Shown one piece after another: positions 15,722 through 23,430 of a DNA stretch of 40,990 bases. The notes below the pieces were generated by a model. The model had not been told where the DNA came from, did no database searches, and saw only the letters and a program-made list of their open reading frames with translations. Source of the stretch: Myxococcaceae bacterium (GTDB lineage Bacteria > Myxococcota > Myxococcia > Myxococcales > Myxococcaceae). Position 1 is the stretch's first letter, and each line of letters opens with the position of its first letter. The stretch lies in NCBI GenBank assembly GCA_016793725.1, contig JAEUJP010000190.1, forward strand, positions 1 to 40,990, written 5' to 3'. The position numbers were made by a program, and so were the translations under genes.

Positions 15722-15738
15722 CACGGCAGCCCCCGACC

Positions 15739-18700
15739 ATGATCACCCTCCCGAAGCAGTGGCGCGCCACGGCAGATGCCTGGGCGAAGGCGAACGGTTT
15801 CGACAGCGCTCAGAAGTTGCCGGCCGACAAGCTGGGCGCGCTCGCCGAGCACGTCGCGAAGAAAGAGTCAGTCGACCTCTCGAAGGTGCAGACGGCGCTG
15901 TTCGCCACGCTGTTCCAGACGCAGCCCGCGGTGCACGACACCGTCGAGCGCACGACGGGCAAACACGTCGTGGTGCCGCAGAAGGGCGTGTTCGGCGAAG
16001 AGAAGGCTGATCCCAAAGCGCTCACTCCCGTCACGCCGCTGCAGGTGAAGTTCGAATCGGCGCTCGAAGAGTTCCAGTCGACGCGCGTGGTGGTGACGCG
16101 GCAGGCGAGCCCCGAGGCGGTGAAAGATCTCTTCGAGGCCTCGGCGAAGCTGCTCGCCCGCGTCGAAGAGCTCGACGGCGCCCGCGACGGCCGGCAGATC
16201 ACCGCAGAGATCACGAAGAGCTACAAAGACCTGCTCTCGCTCGCCGCCCGCCACAAGGGCATCATGCTCACGCAGTCGACGCCTCAGCTCGAGGCCGTCG
16301 CCAAAGAGCTCGAGAAGAACGGCCCCAGCGGCCCCGCCGCCGACGTCGACAAGCGGCCCGGCCTCGGCACCGGCGCCAGCCTCGCCATCGACCCGAACAC
16401 GAAGGCCGTCGTCGCGTACGACTACCTCGGCTCGGTCGAGAGCGTCGCGAGCATCAACGACTTCGTGGCGCGCTACCAAGAGGCGTTCGCCGCCGACCAG
16501 AACGTCTCGAAGCTCGAGGCGCAGCCGAAGACGCTCGCGCAGCTGCGCTCGGTGAACGACGCGACGCTGGGCCGGCTCACGAGCACCGTCGAGCACGTCT
16601 CGCTGCTCGACGACACGACGGGCTTCGCGCGCGTCTTCCCCACCCGCTGGTACAAGGCGGGCGGCGAGCTGGTGTCGCAGCGGCTCATCGTCGACGGCCC
16701 GTTCAAGGGCATCTACCTCGATGATCTCGCGAACCACCTGCTCAGCAAGTCGGGCGAGGGCTACCGGTATGATCTCACCACCGGCAAGGGCTCGCGCGAG
16801 CGCGCGAACACCGGCGAGCCGTTCGTCACGCTGACGACGGTCGAAGAGCGGGGCGAGAAGCGCGAGAAGCTGCTCGTTCGCATTCCAGAAGATAGAGGGT
16901 GGACGGAGGTTCGCCGCCAGCTCCGCCGCCTGTCTGAGCTGCAGCCGAGCATCAAGTACCGGCAAGACACGAAGAACACGACGTTCTCGTTCGGCTACGA
17001 CGACTACAAGCTCGTGCGCGACGTCATCGGCGGCGGCCTGCTCTCTGAGGCGGCGGCCCAGAAGCTCGACCTGCACTTCGAGCAGCTGACGCAGATCGAG
17101 CGCGCCTCTTCAGACGCGGCGCTGGTGAACCACACGGCGAAGGCGATCGGCGGGTTCAAGACCGAGGTGAAGAACCCGGCCGGCCAGGTGAAGCCGCTCG
17201 AGCTGTCGTACTGGCAGCAGAAGTCGCTCGCGTGGCTCGAGGCGCGCGGCTACCGCGGCGTCATCGGCCTCGGCACCGGCATGGGCAAGACGCTCGTGGC
17301 GATCGGCGCGATGCAAGAGCTCCGCAACCGCAGAGACGTGACGAAGCCGTTCTTGCTCGTGGCGCCGCCGGCGCTCGCGGGCAACTTCGCGAAAGAGATC
17401 TACAAGTTTCTGGAGCCCGCCGAAGCCGAGGCGCTGGTGAAGCAGACGGTCGTGCTCGACTACCAGACGTTCTCGCGCGCGGCCCGCGACGGCAAGCTCG
17501 ACGGCAAGCCGTTCAAGCCGTCGCAGTTCGGCGCAGTCATCTTCGACGAGGCGCAGACGGCCAAGAACCGCAAGTCGGTGGCGGGCGCGGCGGCGCTCGC
17601 GTTCAAGCACGAGCACAAGATCGTGCTGGGCGCGTCGGTGATGAAGAACAGCATCGACGACATCTTCACGTTGACGAGCATCGCCAACAACATCGACCTG
17701 AACGACCGCGTCGAGGGCAAAGAGCTGCGCCACGAGATGCGCAAGTTCATCAACCTGCACACGCAGACGGTCGGCGGCCGCACGGTCGCGGTGCGCGAGG
17801 CGATCGAGCTCACGCCGGGCGAGAAGCTCGACCCGAAGCACAACCTCTACACGTTCGTGCGCGCGAACGTGCTGTTCGCCGACAAGCGCAACGACACGAC
17901 GAAGCTGCCGCGGCTGACGACGCGCACCGAGACGCTGCGCATGACGCCGAGCCTCGAGACCGAGTACCGCAAGAAGATCGCCGGCGTGACGAAGCTGATG
18001 CGCGGCATGGTGTCGCTGTACCGAGACCAGGGCGTGAAGCGCGAGTACATCGACGAGAAGGGCCGCACGCGCCGCGAGATCGAGCCGCTCGCCCGCAACC
18101 AGAACATCTCGAAGATGTTCGGCCCGCAGCTGCGCGCCAAGATCGCCGAGATCAACGAGGTCACCAACAACCCGAAGAAGCTCGACCGCGCCGCCGAGCT
18201 CGTGTGGAGCCAGCTCGAGCTGAACCCCCCGACCCGCACCGTGCTCTTCACCGACAGCGCCGACTACGTGTTGCAGTCGGCGCTGCGCATGTCCGAAAAG
18301 ATACCCGGCAAGGTGCACGCGGCCGCGCTCGGCAAAGAGATTCGCCTCTTCAAAGACGGCAAAGAGCTGACCGAGTTCGACGGCCACCCTCTGCCCTTCA
18401 AAGAGGGCGAGTACAAGTCGGCCGAGCGCACGTACGGCGCGAAAGACTGGCAGCAGTTCGTGCTCGCCGAGGTCATCGGCCAGAACACCGACGTCGCGAC
18501 CACGACGCTGTTCGGCCCCGTCTACCAGGAAGGCCAGAACATGCAGTGGGCCCAGGTCGGCATTCACCTCGACCGCGACACCTGGAGCCGCCAGAACATG
18601 GAGCAGCGCGAGGGCCGCATCTGGCGCCAGGGCCAGCCGAAGCCCGTCACGTTCTACAACCTCGACTGGGTCTACAAAGAGCCCAACGACAAGCTCGACC

Positions 18701-18903
18701 GTTCGCTCGACGAGGTGCGCGGGCTCTACGAGTCGAGTGAGGGCAAGCTGTTTCACGACGTCATCGTCGTGCCGCAACAGACCGAGCTCGGCTCCGAGTG
18801 GCCCGAGGTGCGAGACCTGGGCGCCCTCAAGCTCGACGTCTCGATTCTCGACGCCATGCTGCAGCCCACCGCCGCGAACGCCGCGAACCGGGGTGAGGCG
18901 TGA
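15739..18903 (+). CDS. SNF2-type helicase/translocase with large novel N-terminus
   Basis: The product has 1054 residues. The C-terminal half is a superfamily 2 SNF2-type ATPase. A Q-motif-like region (LELSYWQQKSLAWLEARG, about 488-504) is followed by Walker A GLGTGMGKT (510-518), Walker B/DEAQ (603-606), a motif III region near LGASVMKNS (630-638), and arginine-finger motif VI QREGRIWRQGQ (956-966). Such enzymes move along DNA or remodel protein-DNA complexes using ATP. Residues 1-480 match nothing I recognise; they include helical stretches (100-195) and a mixed region (200-450). No nuclease or methylase motif is seen. The 80-residue gene follows with a 4-bp overlap. The gene is divergent from the seven-gene unit of modifying enzymes and shares its upstream region. 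Confidence 0.85.
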   Translation: MITLPKQWRATADAWAKANGFDSAQKLPADKLGALAEHVAKKESVDLSKVQTALFATLFQTQPAVHDTVERTTGKHVVVPQKGVFGEEKADPKALTPVTPLQVKFESALEEFQSTRVVVTRQASPEAVKDLFEASAKLLARVEELDGARDGRQITAEITKSYKDLLSLAARHKGIMLTQSTPQLEAVAKELEKNGPSGPAADVDKRPGLGTGASLAIDPNTKAVVAYDYLGSVESVASINDFVARYQEAFAADQNVSKLEAQPKTLAQLRSVNDATLGRLTSTVEHVSLLDDTTGFARVFPTRWYKAGGELVSQRLIVDGPFKGIYLDDLANHLLSKSGEGYRYDLTTGKGSRERANTGEPFVTLTTVEERGEKREKLLVRIPEDRGWTEVRRQLRRLSELQPSIKYRQDTKNTTFSFGYDDYKLVRDVIGGGLLSEAAAQKLDLHFEQLTQIERASSDAALVNHTAKAIGGFKTEVKNPAGQVKPLELSYWQQKSLAWLEARGYRGVIGLGTGMGKTLVAIGAMQELRNRRDVTKPFLLVAPPALAGNFAKEIYKFLEPAEAEALVKQTVVLDYQTFSRAARDGKLDGKPFKPSQFGAVIFDEAQTAKNRKSVAGAAALAFKHEHKIVLGASVMKNSIDDIFTLTSIANNIDLNDRVEGKELRHEMRKFINLHTQTVGGRTVAVREAIELTPGEKLDPKHNLYTFVRANVLFADKRNDTTKLPRLTTRTETLRMTPSLETEYRKKIAGVTKLMRGMVSLYRDQGVKREYIDEKGRTRREIEPLARNQNISKMFGPQLRAKIAEINEVTNNPKKLDRAAELVWSQLELNPPTRTVLFTDSADYVLQSALRMSEKIPGKVHAAALGKEIRLFKDGKELTEFDGHPLPFKEGEYKSAERTYGAKDWQQFVLAEVIGQNTDVATTTLFGPVYQEGQNMQWAQVGIHLDRDTWSRQNMEQREGRIWRQGQPKPVTFYNLDWVYKEPNDKLDRSLDEVRGLYESSEGKLFHDVIVVPQQTELGSEWPEVRDLGALKLDVSILDAMLQPTAANAANRGEA

Positions 18904-19142
18904 GCGACCACCCGAAGACCCTCGTCGAGTGGAAGTCGTACGTCGGCAAGCTCGGCCCCGAAGAGCTGCGCGCCCAGGCCATGGCGGCGAACACCACCGG
19001 CTTCGTGAAGCAGCTGCAAGACGAGGGCGTCGCGGCCGCCGACATCACCGCGATTCTCACGACGTTCGCCAGGCGGCTGTCGGAGTCGGGCCAGGCGCTG
19101 CCCACCGACGGCTACCTCGACCTGAGCAAGCTCGCCCGTTAA
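18900..19142 (+). CDS. Small helical unknown protein, 80 aa
   Basis: GTG at 18900 overlaps the helicase stop by 4 bp (GTGA), so the two are translationally coupled. The protein (MSDHPKTLVEWKSYVGKLG...) is predominantly helical by composition (EELRAQAMAANTTGFVKQLQ) and soluble. I recognise no family. Coupling points to a role as a helicase partner or subunit. A strong hairpin terminator lies 141 bp downstream. Confidence 0.75.
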   Translation: MSDHPKTLVEWKSYVGKLGPEELRAQAMAANTTGFVKQLQDEGVAAADITAILTTFARRLSESGQALPTDGYLDLSKLAR

Positions 19143-19180
19143 CGCTGCAAACGCGTGCGGGTGGCACTGTAAACTGCGTC

Positions 19181-19255
19181 GGGTTTCTGGTCGCTGCGCT
19201 CCCGTTTCCGCGCCAGCGGCGCGGGTTTCTGGTCGCTGCGCTCCCGTTTCCGCGC
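19181..19255 (+). repeat. Two direct copies of a 33-bp dispersed repeat
   Basis: The 33-bp unit starting GGGTTTCTGGTCGCTG and ending CCCGTTTCCGCGC occurs at 19181-19213 and identically at 19223-19255 (period 42 bp). Each copy ends in a GC-rich hairpin (CCGCGCC-AGC-GGCGCGG after the first, CGCGC-AAAGT-GGCGCG after the second). A third, inverted copy with two differences lies at 35178-35210. All three sit between convergent genes. Confidence 0.85.
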
Positions 19256-19282
19256 AAAGTGGCGCGGGAAGAACACCCCGCA

Positions 19283-19332
19283 AAAAGAAGGCGGCCGGAC
19301 ACCGTGGGGCATCCGACCGCGGGTCTTCTTTT
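19283..19332. terminator. Bidirectional hairpin terminator
   Basis: AAAAGAAG (19283-19290) pairs with CTTCTTTT (19325-19332), and GCGGCCGG (19291-19298) pairs with CCGACCGC (19313-19320) with one mismatch. Between them are a 4-nt bulge (19321-19324) and a 14-nt loop. The A-tract and T-tract at the two ends make it usable from either strand. It should end transcription of the helicase pair. Confidence 0.7.
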
Positions 19333-19482
19333 ACTGCTGTACGGCGAAACGACTGAAGTGGTGGGGGGGAACCTCCTTCAACCCGAACTCACCGTACGCC
19401 GTGAGCTTAAGCAGCCTGCGTGCCACGCCGCCGCGTTCTGAGAACCCACCTGATGTTCAGCGGTTGGCTTCGCGCAACACCT

Positions 19483-19498
19483 TCAGATCGTGATCTGA
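19483..19498. promoter_or_regulatory. 16-bp inverted repeat
   Basis: TCAGATC-GT-GATCTGA is perfectly symmetrical. It lies between convergent genes, downstream of both, so an operator role is unlikely. It may be a protein-binding or structural site. No function can be assigned. Confidence 0.4.
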
Positions 19499-19519
19499 CC
19501 ACTTTCACCGATGAAACCC

Positions 19520-19541
19520 GGTTTTCAGTTTTGAAAAAACC
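19520..19541 (-). terminator. Weak hairpin beside the response regulator stop
   Basis: On the minus strand GGTTTT (19541-19536) can pair with AAAACC (19525-19520) around a 10-nt loop, 3 nt after the regulator stop codon. No T-run follows it, so it is a weak candidate. Confidence 0.3.
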
Positions 19542-19544
19542 AAG

Positions 19545-20927
19545 TCAAGACGGCTCGTAAGCGACCCCGGCCCGAATGCCGAGCCGTTTCATCTTTCGCC
19601 ACAGCGTGGTCGGCGAGATGGCGAGCGCTTCGGCGACCCGCCCCAGGTCATCGGGCGTGCGCTCGAGCGCGGTCGCGATCGCCTTGCGCTCGGCGTCGTC
19701 GACGACGTCGGCGAGGGTCGCCGCCGCGATCGCCGACTGCACGTCGCCCGGCGCCGCCGGCCGGCGCAGGGGGAAGTCTTCGGGCTGCAGCTCTTCGCCC
19801 TCAGACAGGGCCGCCGCCTGCTCGACCAGGTTCTCGAGCTCGCGCACGTTGCCCGGGAACTCGTAGGTCATCAGGCGGTCGATGGCCGACGGCGAGAGCC
19901 GATGCGGGCGCCCCGACCGCGCGTTCGCCCGCTCGAGGAAGTGTTCAGCCAGCAGGGGTATGTCTTCTTTGCGCTCGCGCAGCGGCGGCACGCGCAGCAT
20001 CACCACGTTGAGCCGGTAATAGAGGTCTTGCCGAAAGCGCTTCTCGGTCACCTCTTTTTCGATGTCGCGGTTCGTCGCCGCGACCGTGCGCACGTCGACC
20101 TTGAGGCTCGTCGACTCGCCGACGCGCCGCACCTCGCCGTCTTGCAGCACGCGCAGGAGCTTCGTCTGAAACGCCTGCGTGGTCTCGGTCACCTCGTCGA
20201 TGAAGAGCGAGCCGCCGTCGGCCTCTTCGAACAGGCCGCGGCGCGTCTTCACGGCGCCGGTGAAGGCGCCGCGCGCGTGGCCGAACAGCTCGCTCTCGAG
20301 CAGCGACTCGGTGATGGCGCTGCAGTTCACCGGCACGAACGGCTTGTCTTTGCGGCGCGACAGCGTGTGAACCGCGCGGGCCACGAGCTCTTTGCCGGTG
20401 CCGCTCTCGCCCTGAATGAGCACGGTGGCGTCTGACGGCGCCACGCGCGCGAGGCGGCCGGTGAGGTCTCGCATCGCGCTCGAGTTGCCGATGAGCGAGG
20501 CGATGCCGTGGCGCTGGTTGAAGTCGCGCGAGAACAGCTCGACGGCCGAGATGAGGCGCGCGCGCTCGAGCGCCTTCTGCACGCGGTGGGCGAGCTCGCC
20601 CTCTTTGAACGGCTTGGTGAGGTAGTCGTACGCGCCGCGGCGCATGGCCTCGACGGCGCTCTCGATGCTGCCGTACGCGGTCATGACGATGACCTGCGTC
20701 TTCGGCGCCGACTCGAGGGCCTTGGTGAGCAGGGTGAGCCCGTCCATCGGCTCCATCTTGAGGTCGGTGAGGAGCAGGTCGGCCTCGCGCTCGGCGAGCG
20801 CCGCGAGCGCCTCTTCGCCGCCGCCGGCCTCGCGCACGTCGTAGCCCTCTGACCGCAGCAGCATGGCGGTGGTTGCGCGCATGTTGCGCTGATCGTCGAC
20901 GACGAGAATGCGGCCTTTTGCGTCCAT
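19545..20927 (-). CDS. NtrC-family sigma-54-dependent response regulator
   Basis: The product is a 460-residue activator with three domains. An N-terminal receiver (residues 6-120) has phospho-acceptor Asp55 in LLLTDLKM and Lys105 in LTKPF. The AAA+ domain has Walker A GESGTGKE (173-180), the sigma-54 contact loop GAFTGA (220-225) and Walker B SLFIDEV (240-246). A C-terminal Fis-type helix-turn-helix follows (DLGRVAEALAISPTTLWRKM). On phosphorylation such proteins form rings that drive open-complex formation by sigma-54 RNA polymerase. It starts 14 bp after selB and is the last gene of its unit. No sensor kinase gene is in the window, so its signal and targets are unknown. Confidence 0.92.
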   Translation of the reverse strand: MDAKGRILVVDDQRNMRATTAMLLRSEGYDVREAGGGEEALAALAEREADLLLTDLKMEPMDGLTLLTKALESAPKTQVIVMTAYGSIESAVEAMRRGAYDYLTKPFKEGELAHRVQKALERARLISAVELFSRDFNQRHGIASLIGNSSAMRDLTGRLARVAPSDATVLIQGESGTGKELVARAVHTLSRRKDKPFVPVNCSAITESLLESELFGHARGAFTGAVKTRRGLFEEADGGSLFIDEVTETTQAFQTKLLRVLQDGEVRRVGESTSLKVDVRTVAATNRDIEKEVTEKRFRQDLYYRLNVVMLRVPPLRERKEDIPLLAEHFLERANARSGRPHRLSPSAIDRLMTYEFPGNVRELENLVEQAAALSEGEELQPEDFPLRRPAAPGDVQSAIAAATLADVVDDAERKAIATALERTPDDLGRVAEALAISPTTLWRKMKRLGIRAGVAYEPS

Positions 20928-20941
20928 GAAACCCCGCGCGG

Positions 20942-22822
20942 CTATCTACCACCCTTGCGCAACACCCGCTTGTCGCCGATTCGCAGCGTCACCTTGCGCG
21001 CATCGAACAGCTCGGCGAGCGGTATGACGAACTTTCGCGTGCCGCCGACGAGGTCTTTGAACTCCAGCGTCGTCAGCTCGGCGCGCGTCTCGAAGTGTGC
21101 ACGGAGCCTCACTTCCAACGCCGAGACCGCCTCGGCGTGGAAGTGCAGCTCACCCGCTTTGTGCACCCGACCCTCTTTCACCAACACCTCGAGCAGCTCT
21201 TCGACACGCGGCTGCAGCGCCTTCAGGCTCACGCTCAGCTCGGCGTGTGTCGGCGGCGCGAGGCCCCCCTTCTTCAGCGCCGCCTCGACCGCGTCTTTCA
21301 GCGACGCCCCGCCCGCGTCGAGCCGACCCTTTCGACCCGCGAGCCGCACCAGGTCGCCGACCTCGAGCTTGCCGTCGAGCTGCAGCACCCGCGCGAACGT
21401 GCGCTCATGCGGCACCCCGAGCCGCTGCCGCAGCTCTTCTTTCGGCATGCCGTCGCGCTCGGGGTTCGCCGCGTGAAACGCGTCGAGCACCGCCGCTGCC
21501 CGCGCCGCGAGCCCCTGCAGCACCGCCCCGCCCAGGTAGCGCCGCGCGTCTCTGTCGACGAGCTGCACGGCGCCCTTCGCCGTGAGCGTGTCGAGCAGCC
21601 GCCCGAGCTCTTTCTGCGCGAGGCCCGACTTCGCGAACAGCTCCTGCGCGGTGAGGCCGGGGTAGCCCGCCTCGGTCAACAGCCACGTGACGCGGGCCGG
21701 CGCGTCGGCCTCGGCGAGCGCCTTCAGCTTCTCGGCGGCGCCCCGCTTGCGCCGCGGCGTGCCCGTCGCGAGCACCCGGCCACCGCCGAGCGTCTGGCGC
21801 GCGCCGCGAATGATGAAGCGCTGGCCGGGCAGCGCGGCGAGGGCTTCCGCGACGCGCACCTGGGCGAAGCAGGTCTCGCCGGGGCGCAGCTCGCTCACGT
21901 CGACGAGGCGCACCGCGGCGTCGGCGTGCGCAGTGCCGAGCGACACGTGCTGGCGCGTGCGGCGGCCGATCGGCTTCGCGACCGACGGCAAGAGCGTCAG
22001 CTCGACGTCGAGCACGCGCGCGGGCTTCAGCTCGTCGTGCCGCACCAGCACCATGCCGCGGCTCACCTGCGCCGCCTCGATGCCCGGCACGTTGACCGCG
22101 ACGCGCTGGCCGGCCGAGGCCACGTCGACCGCCGCGCCATGAACCTGCAGCGTGCGCGCGCGAAACGGGCCCTCGAGCCCGGGAATCAGCGAGACCTGGG
22201 CGTCGCGCTCGAGCCGGCCCGACAGCAGCGTGCCCGTGACGACCGCGCCGAAGCCCTTCACCGTGAACACGCGGTCGATGGGCAGAAAGACCGGGCCCTC
22301 GCTCGGCCGCGCCGCCGGCGCGAGCCGCTCGCCGATGGCCGCCTTCAGCGCCTCGAGCCCGTCGCCCGACTTCGCGCTCACCGGCAGCACCGGGGCGTCT
22401 TCGAGAAACGTGCCCGCGGTCAGCGCGCGCAGATCTGCCGTGAGCAGGTCGAGCCAGCCCTCGCCGAGGCCGGGCAAGAGGTCGGCCTTGGTCACCACGA
22501 TGAGCCCCGCCTTCACGCCCAGCAGCTGGCAGATGTCGACGTGCTCGCGCGTCTGCGGCATCACGCCCTCGTCGGCCGCGACGACGAGCAGGGCGAGGTC
22601 GATGCCGCCGGCGCCAGCGGCCATCGAGCGTACGAACCGCTCGTGCCCCGGCACGTCGATGACGCCGATGCGCGTGCCGCCGAAGTCGAGGTGCGCGAAG
22701 CCGAGCTCGAGCGTGATGCCGCGCCGCTTCTCTTCGGGCAGCCGGTCGGTGTCGATGCCGGTGAGGGCTTTGACGAGCGACGTCTTGCCGTGGTCGACGT
22801 GACCGGCGGTGCCGAGAATCAC
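20942..22822 (-). CDS. selB: Selenocysteine-specific translation elongation factor SelB
   Basis: SelB binds GTP, Sec-tRNA(Sec) and the SECIS hairpin, and delivers selenocysteine at UGA codons. The 626-residue product has the SelB layout. The G domain has GHVDHGKT (7-14), [15 protein letters not shown] (33-47, the SelB-type switch I), DVPGHE (56-61) and TKAD (111-114). Two beta-barrel domains, a SelB-specific fourth domain and four C-terminal winged helices follow. I chose GTG 22822 because it overlaps the stop of the phosphoribosyltransferase gene (GTGA) and begins right at the conserved [12 protein letters not shown]; a longer frame to 22864 lies inside that neighbour. selA, selD and the Sec tRNA are not in the window. 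Its presence means the genome decodes UGA as Sec, which supports the selenoprotein call at 896-1222. Confidence 0.95.
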   Translation of the reverse strand: MILGTAGHVDHGKTSLVKALTGIDTDRLPEEKRRGITLELGFAHLDFGGTRIGVIDVPGHERFVRSMAAGAGGIDLALLVVAADEGVMPQTREHVDICQLLGVKAGLIVVTKADLLPGLGEGWLDLLTADLRALTAGTFLEDAPVLPVSAKSGDGLEALKAAIGERLAPAARPSEGPVFLPIDRVFTVKGFGAVVTGTLLSGRLERDAQVSLIPGLEGPFRARTLQVHGAAVDVASAGQRVAVNVPGIEAAQVSRGMVLVRHDELKPARVLDVELTLLPSVAKPIGRRTRQHVSLGTAHADAAVRLVDVSELRPGETCFAQVRVAEALAALPGQRFIIRGARQTLGGGRVLATGTPRRKRGAAEKLKALAEADAPARVTWLLTEAGYPGLTAQELFAKSGLAQKELGRLLDTLTAKGAVQLVDRDARRYLGGAVLQGLAARAAAVLDAFHAANPERDGMPKEELRQRLGVPHERTFARVLQLDGKLEVGDLVRLAGRKGRLDAGGASLKDAVEAALKKGGLAPPTHAELSVSLKALQPRVEELLEVLVKEGRVHKAGELHFHAEAVSALEVRLRAHFETRAELTTLEFKDLVGGTRKFVIPLAELFDARKVTLRIGDKRVLRKGGR

Positions 22823-23430
22823 AGCTCGAAGCGCGGCTCTTCGACGACCGACGCGTAGTCCCACGGGAAGACGAAGAACGTGTCTTCACGCAGCGCGTGG
22901 TAGTCGGGCTGAAACCCCTTGGGCCGGCAGACGAGCGCCGCGGTGCCCACCTTCGTCGCGCCGACGCTCTTCGCGTGGGCGCTGGCGAGCTCGAGCGTGT
23001 CGCCCGACGACGCGATGTCGTCGACGATCAGCACCTTCTTGCCCTTCAGCTCTTTCGGCATCACGCCCTTGAGCTTCGGGTTGCCGCGCAGGCCGCGGTC
23101 GCGGCTGCGGCGCGACAGGCGCACCGGGTAGAACTCGCGTTGCATCGCGCTCGCGAGCGCGCCGCCCACGAACACGCCGCCGTGCGCGACGCCGACGATG
23201 GCGTCGGGGTCGAACTTGCCCGCCGTCTTCGCGAGCTGCTGCACCAGCCGGTCGAAGTGCGCCCACGACATCTCTGACGCCGACGTGCGCGCCGCCGACA
23301 GGTCGAGCCCCGGTGGCGACGGCGACTCGGGCGGCTTGCGCCGCGCCTTGGCGGTCGTGTGTCGACCGTTCTTGCCGTTCTTCGCGGGCGGCGTCTTCCT
23401 CTTCGCGACCTTCTTCGCGGTCTTCGTCAT
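22819..23430 (-). CDS. Phosphoribosyltransferase with Lys-rich N-terminal tail
   Basis: The product has 203 residues. The type I phosphoribosyltransferase core shows the PRPP-binding loop KKVLIVDDIASSGDTLELA (two acidic residues, then a Ser/Gly-rich turn) and an upstream 'PDAIVGVAHGGVFVG' segment. This most resembles the xanthine/hypoxanthine-type (Gpt-like) family. The first 45 residues (MTKTAKKVAKRKTPPAKNGK...) are very rich in Lys, Arg, Pro and Ala and look disordered and possibly nucleic-acid binding. ATG 23430 overlaps the stop of the Cys-rich lipoprotein gene (TGATG), and the gene's own stop overlaps selB. It is therefore inside a translationally coupled run. The substrate base is not determined by sequence. 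Confidence 0.85.
   Translation of the reverse strand: MTKTAKKVAKRKTPPAKNGKNGRHTTAKARRKPPESPSPPGLDLSAARTSASEMSWAHFDRLVQQLAKTAGKFDPDAIVGVAHGGVFVGGALASAMQREFYPVRLSRRSRDRGLRGNPKLKGVMPKELKGKKVLIVDDIASSGDTLELASAHAKSVGATKVGTAALVCRPKGFQPDYHALREDTFFVFPWDYASVVEEPRFEL

Larger units (their letters stand above)
19143..19544. other. 400-bp convergent intergenic region
   Basis: No believable gene is present. The region holds two copies of a 33-bp dispersed repeat (19181-19255), a strong bidirectional hairpin terminator (19283-19332), a 16-bp inverted repeat (19483-19498), and an AT-rich hairpin beside the stop of the response regulator (19520-19541). It separates the rightward helicase pair from the leftward regulator unit. 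Confidence 0.8.

Noticed and set aside
19181..19255. Insertion sequence ends or attachment site
   Set aside because: No transposase or integrase is nearby, and the copies are short hairpin-linked direct repeats rather than terminal inverted repeats.
22823..22864. Longer SelB start at 22864
   Set aside because: The extra 14 residues are Arg-rich and lie inside the upstream gene; SelB proteins begin at the conserved [12 protein letters not shown] reached from GTG 22822.
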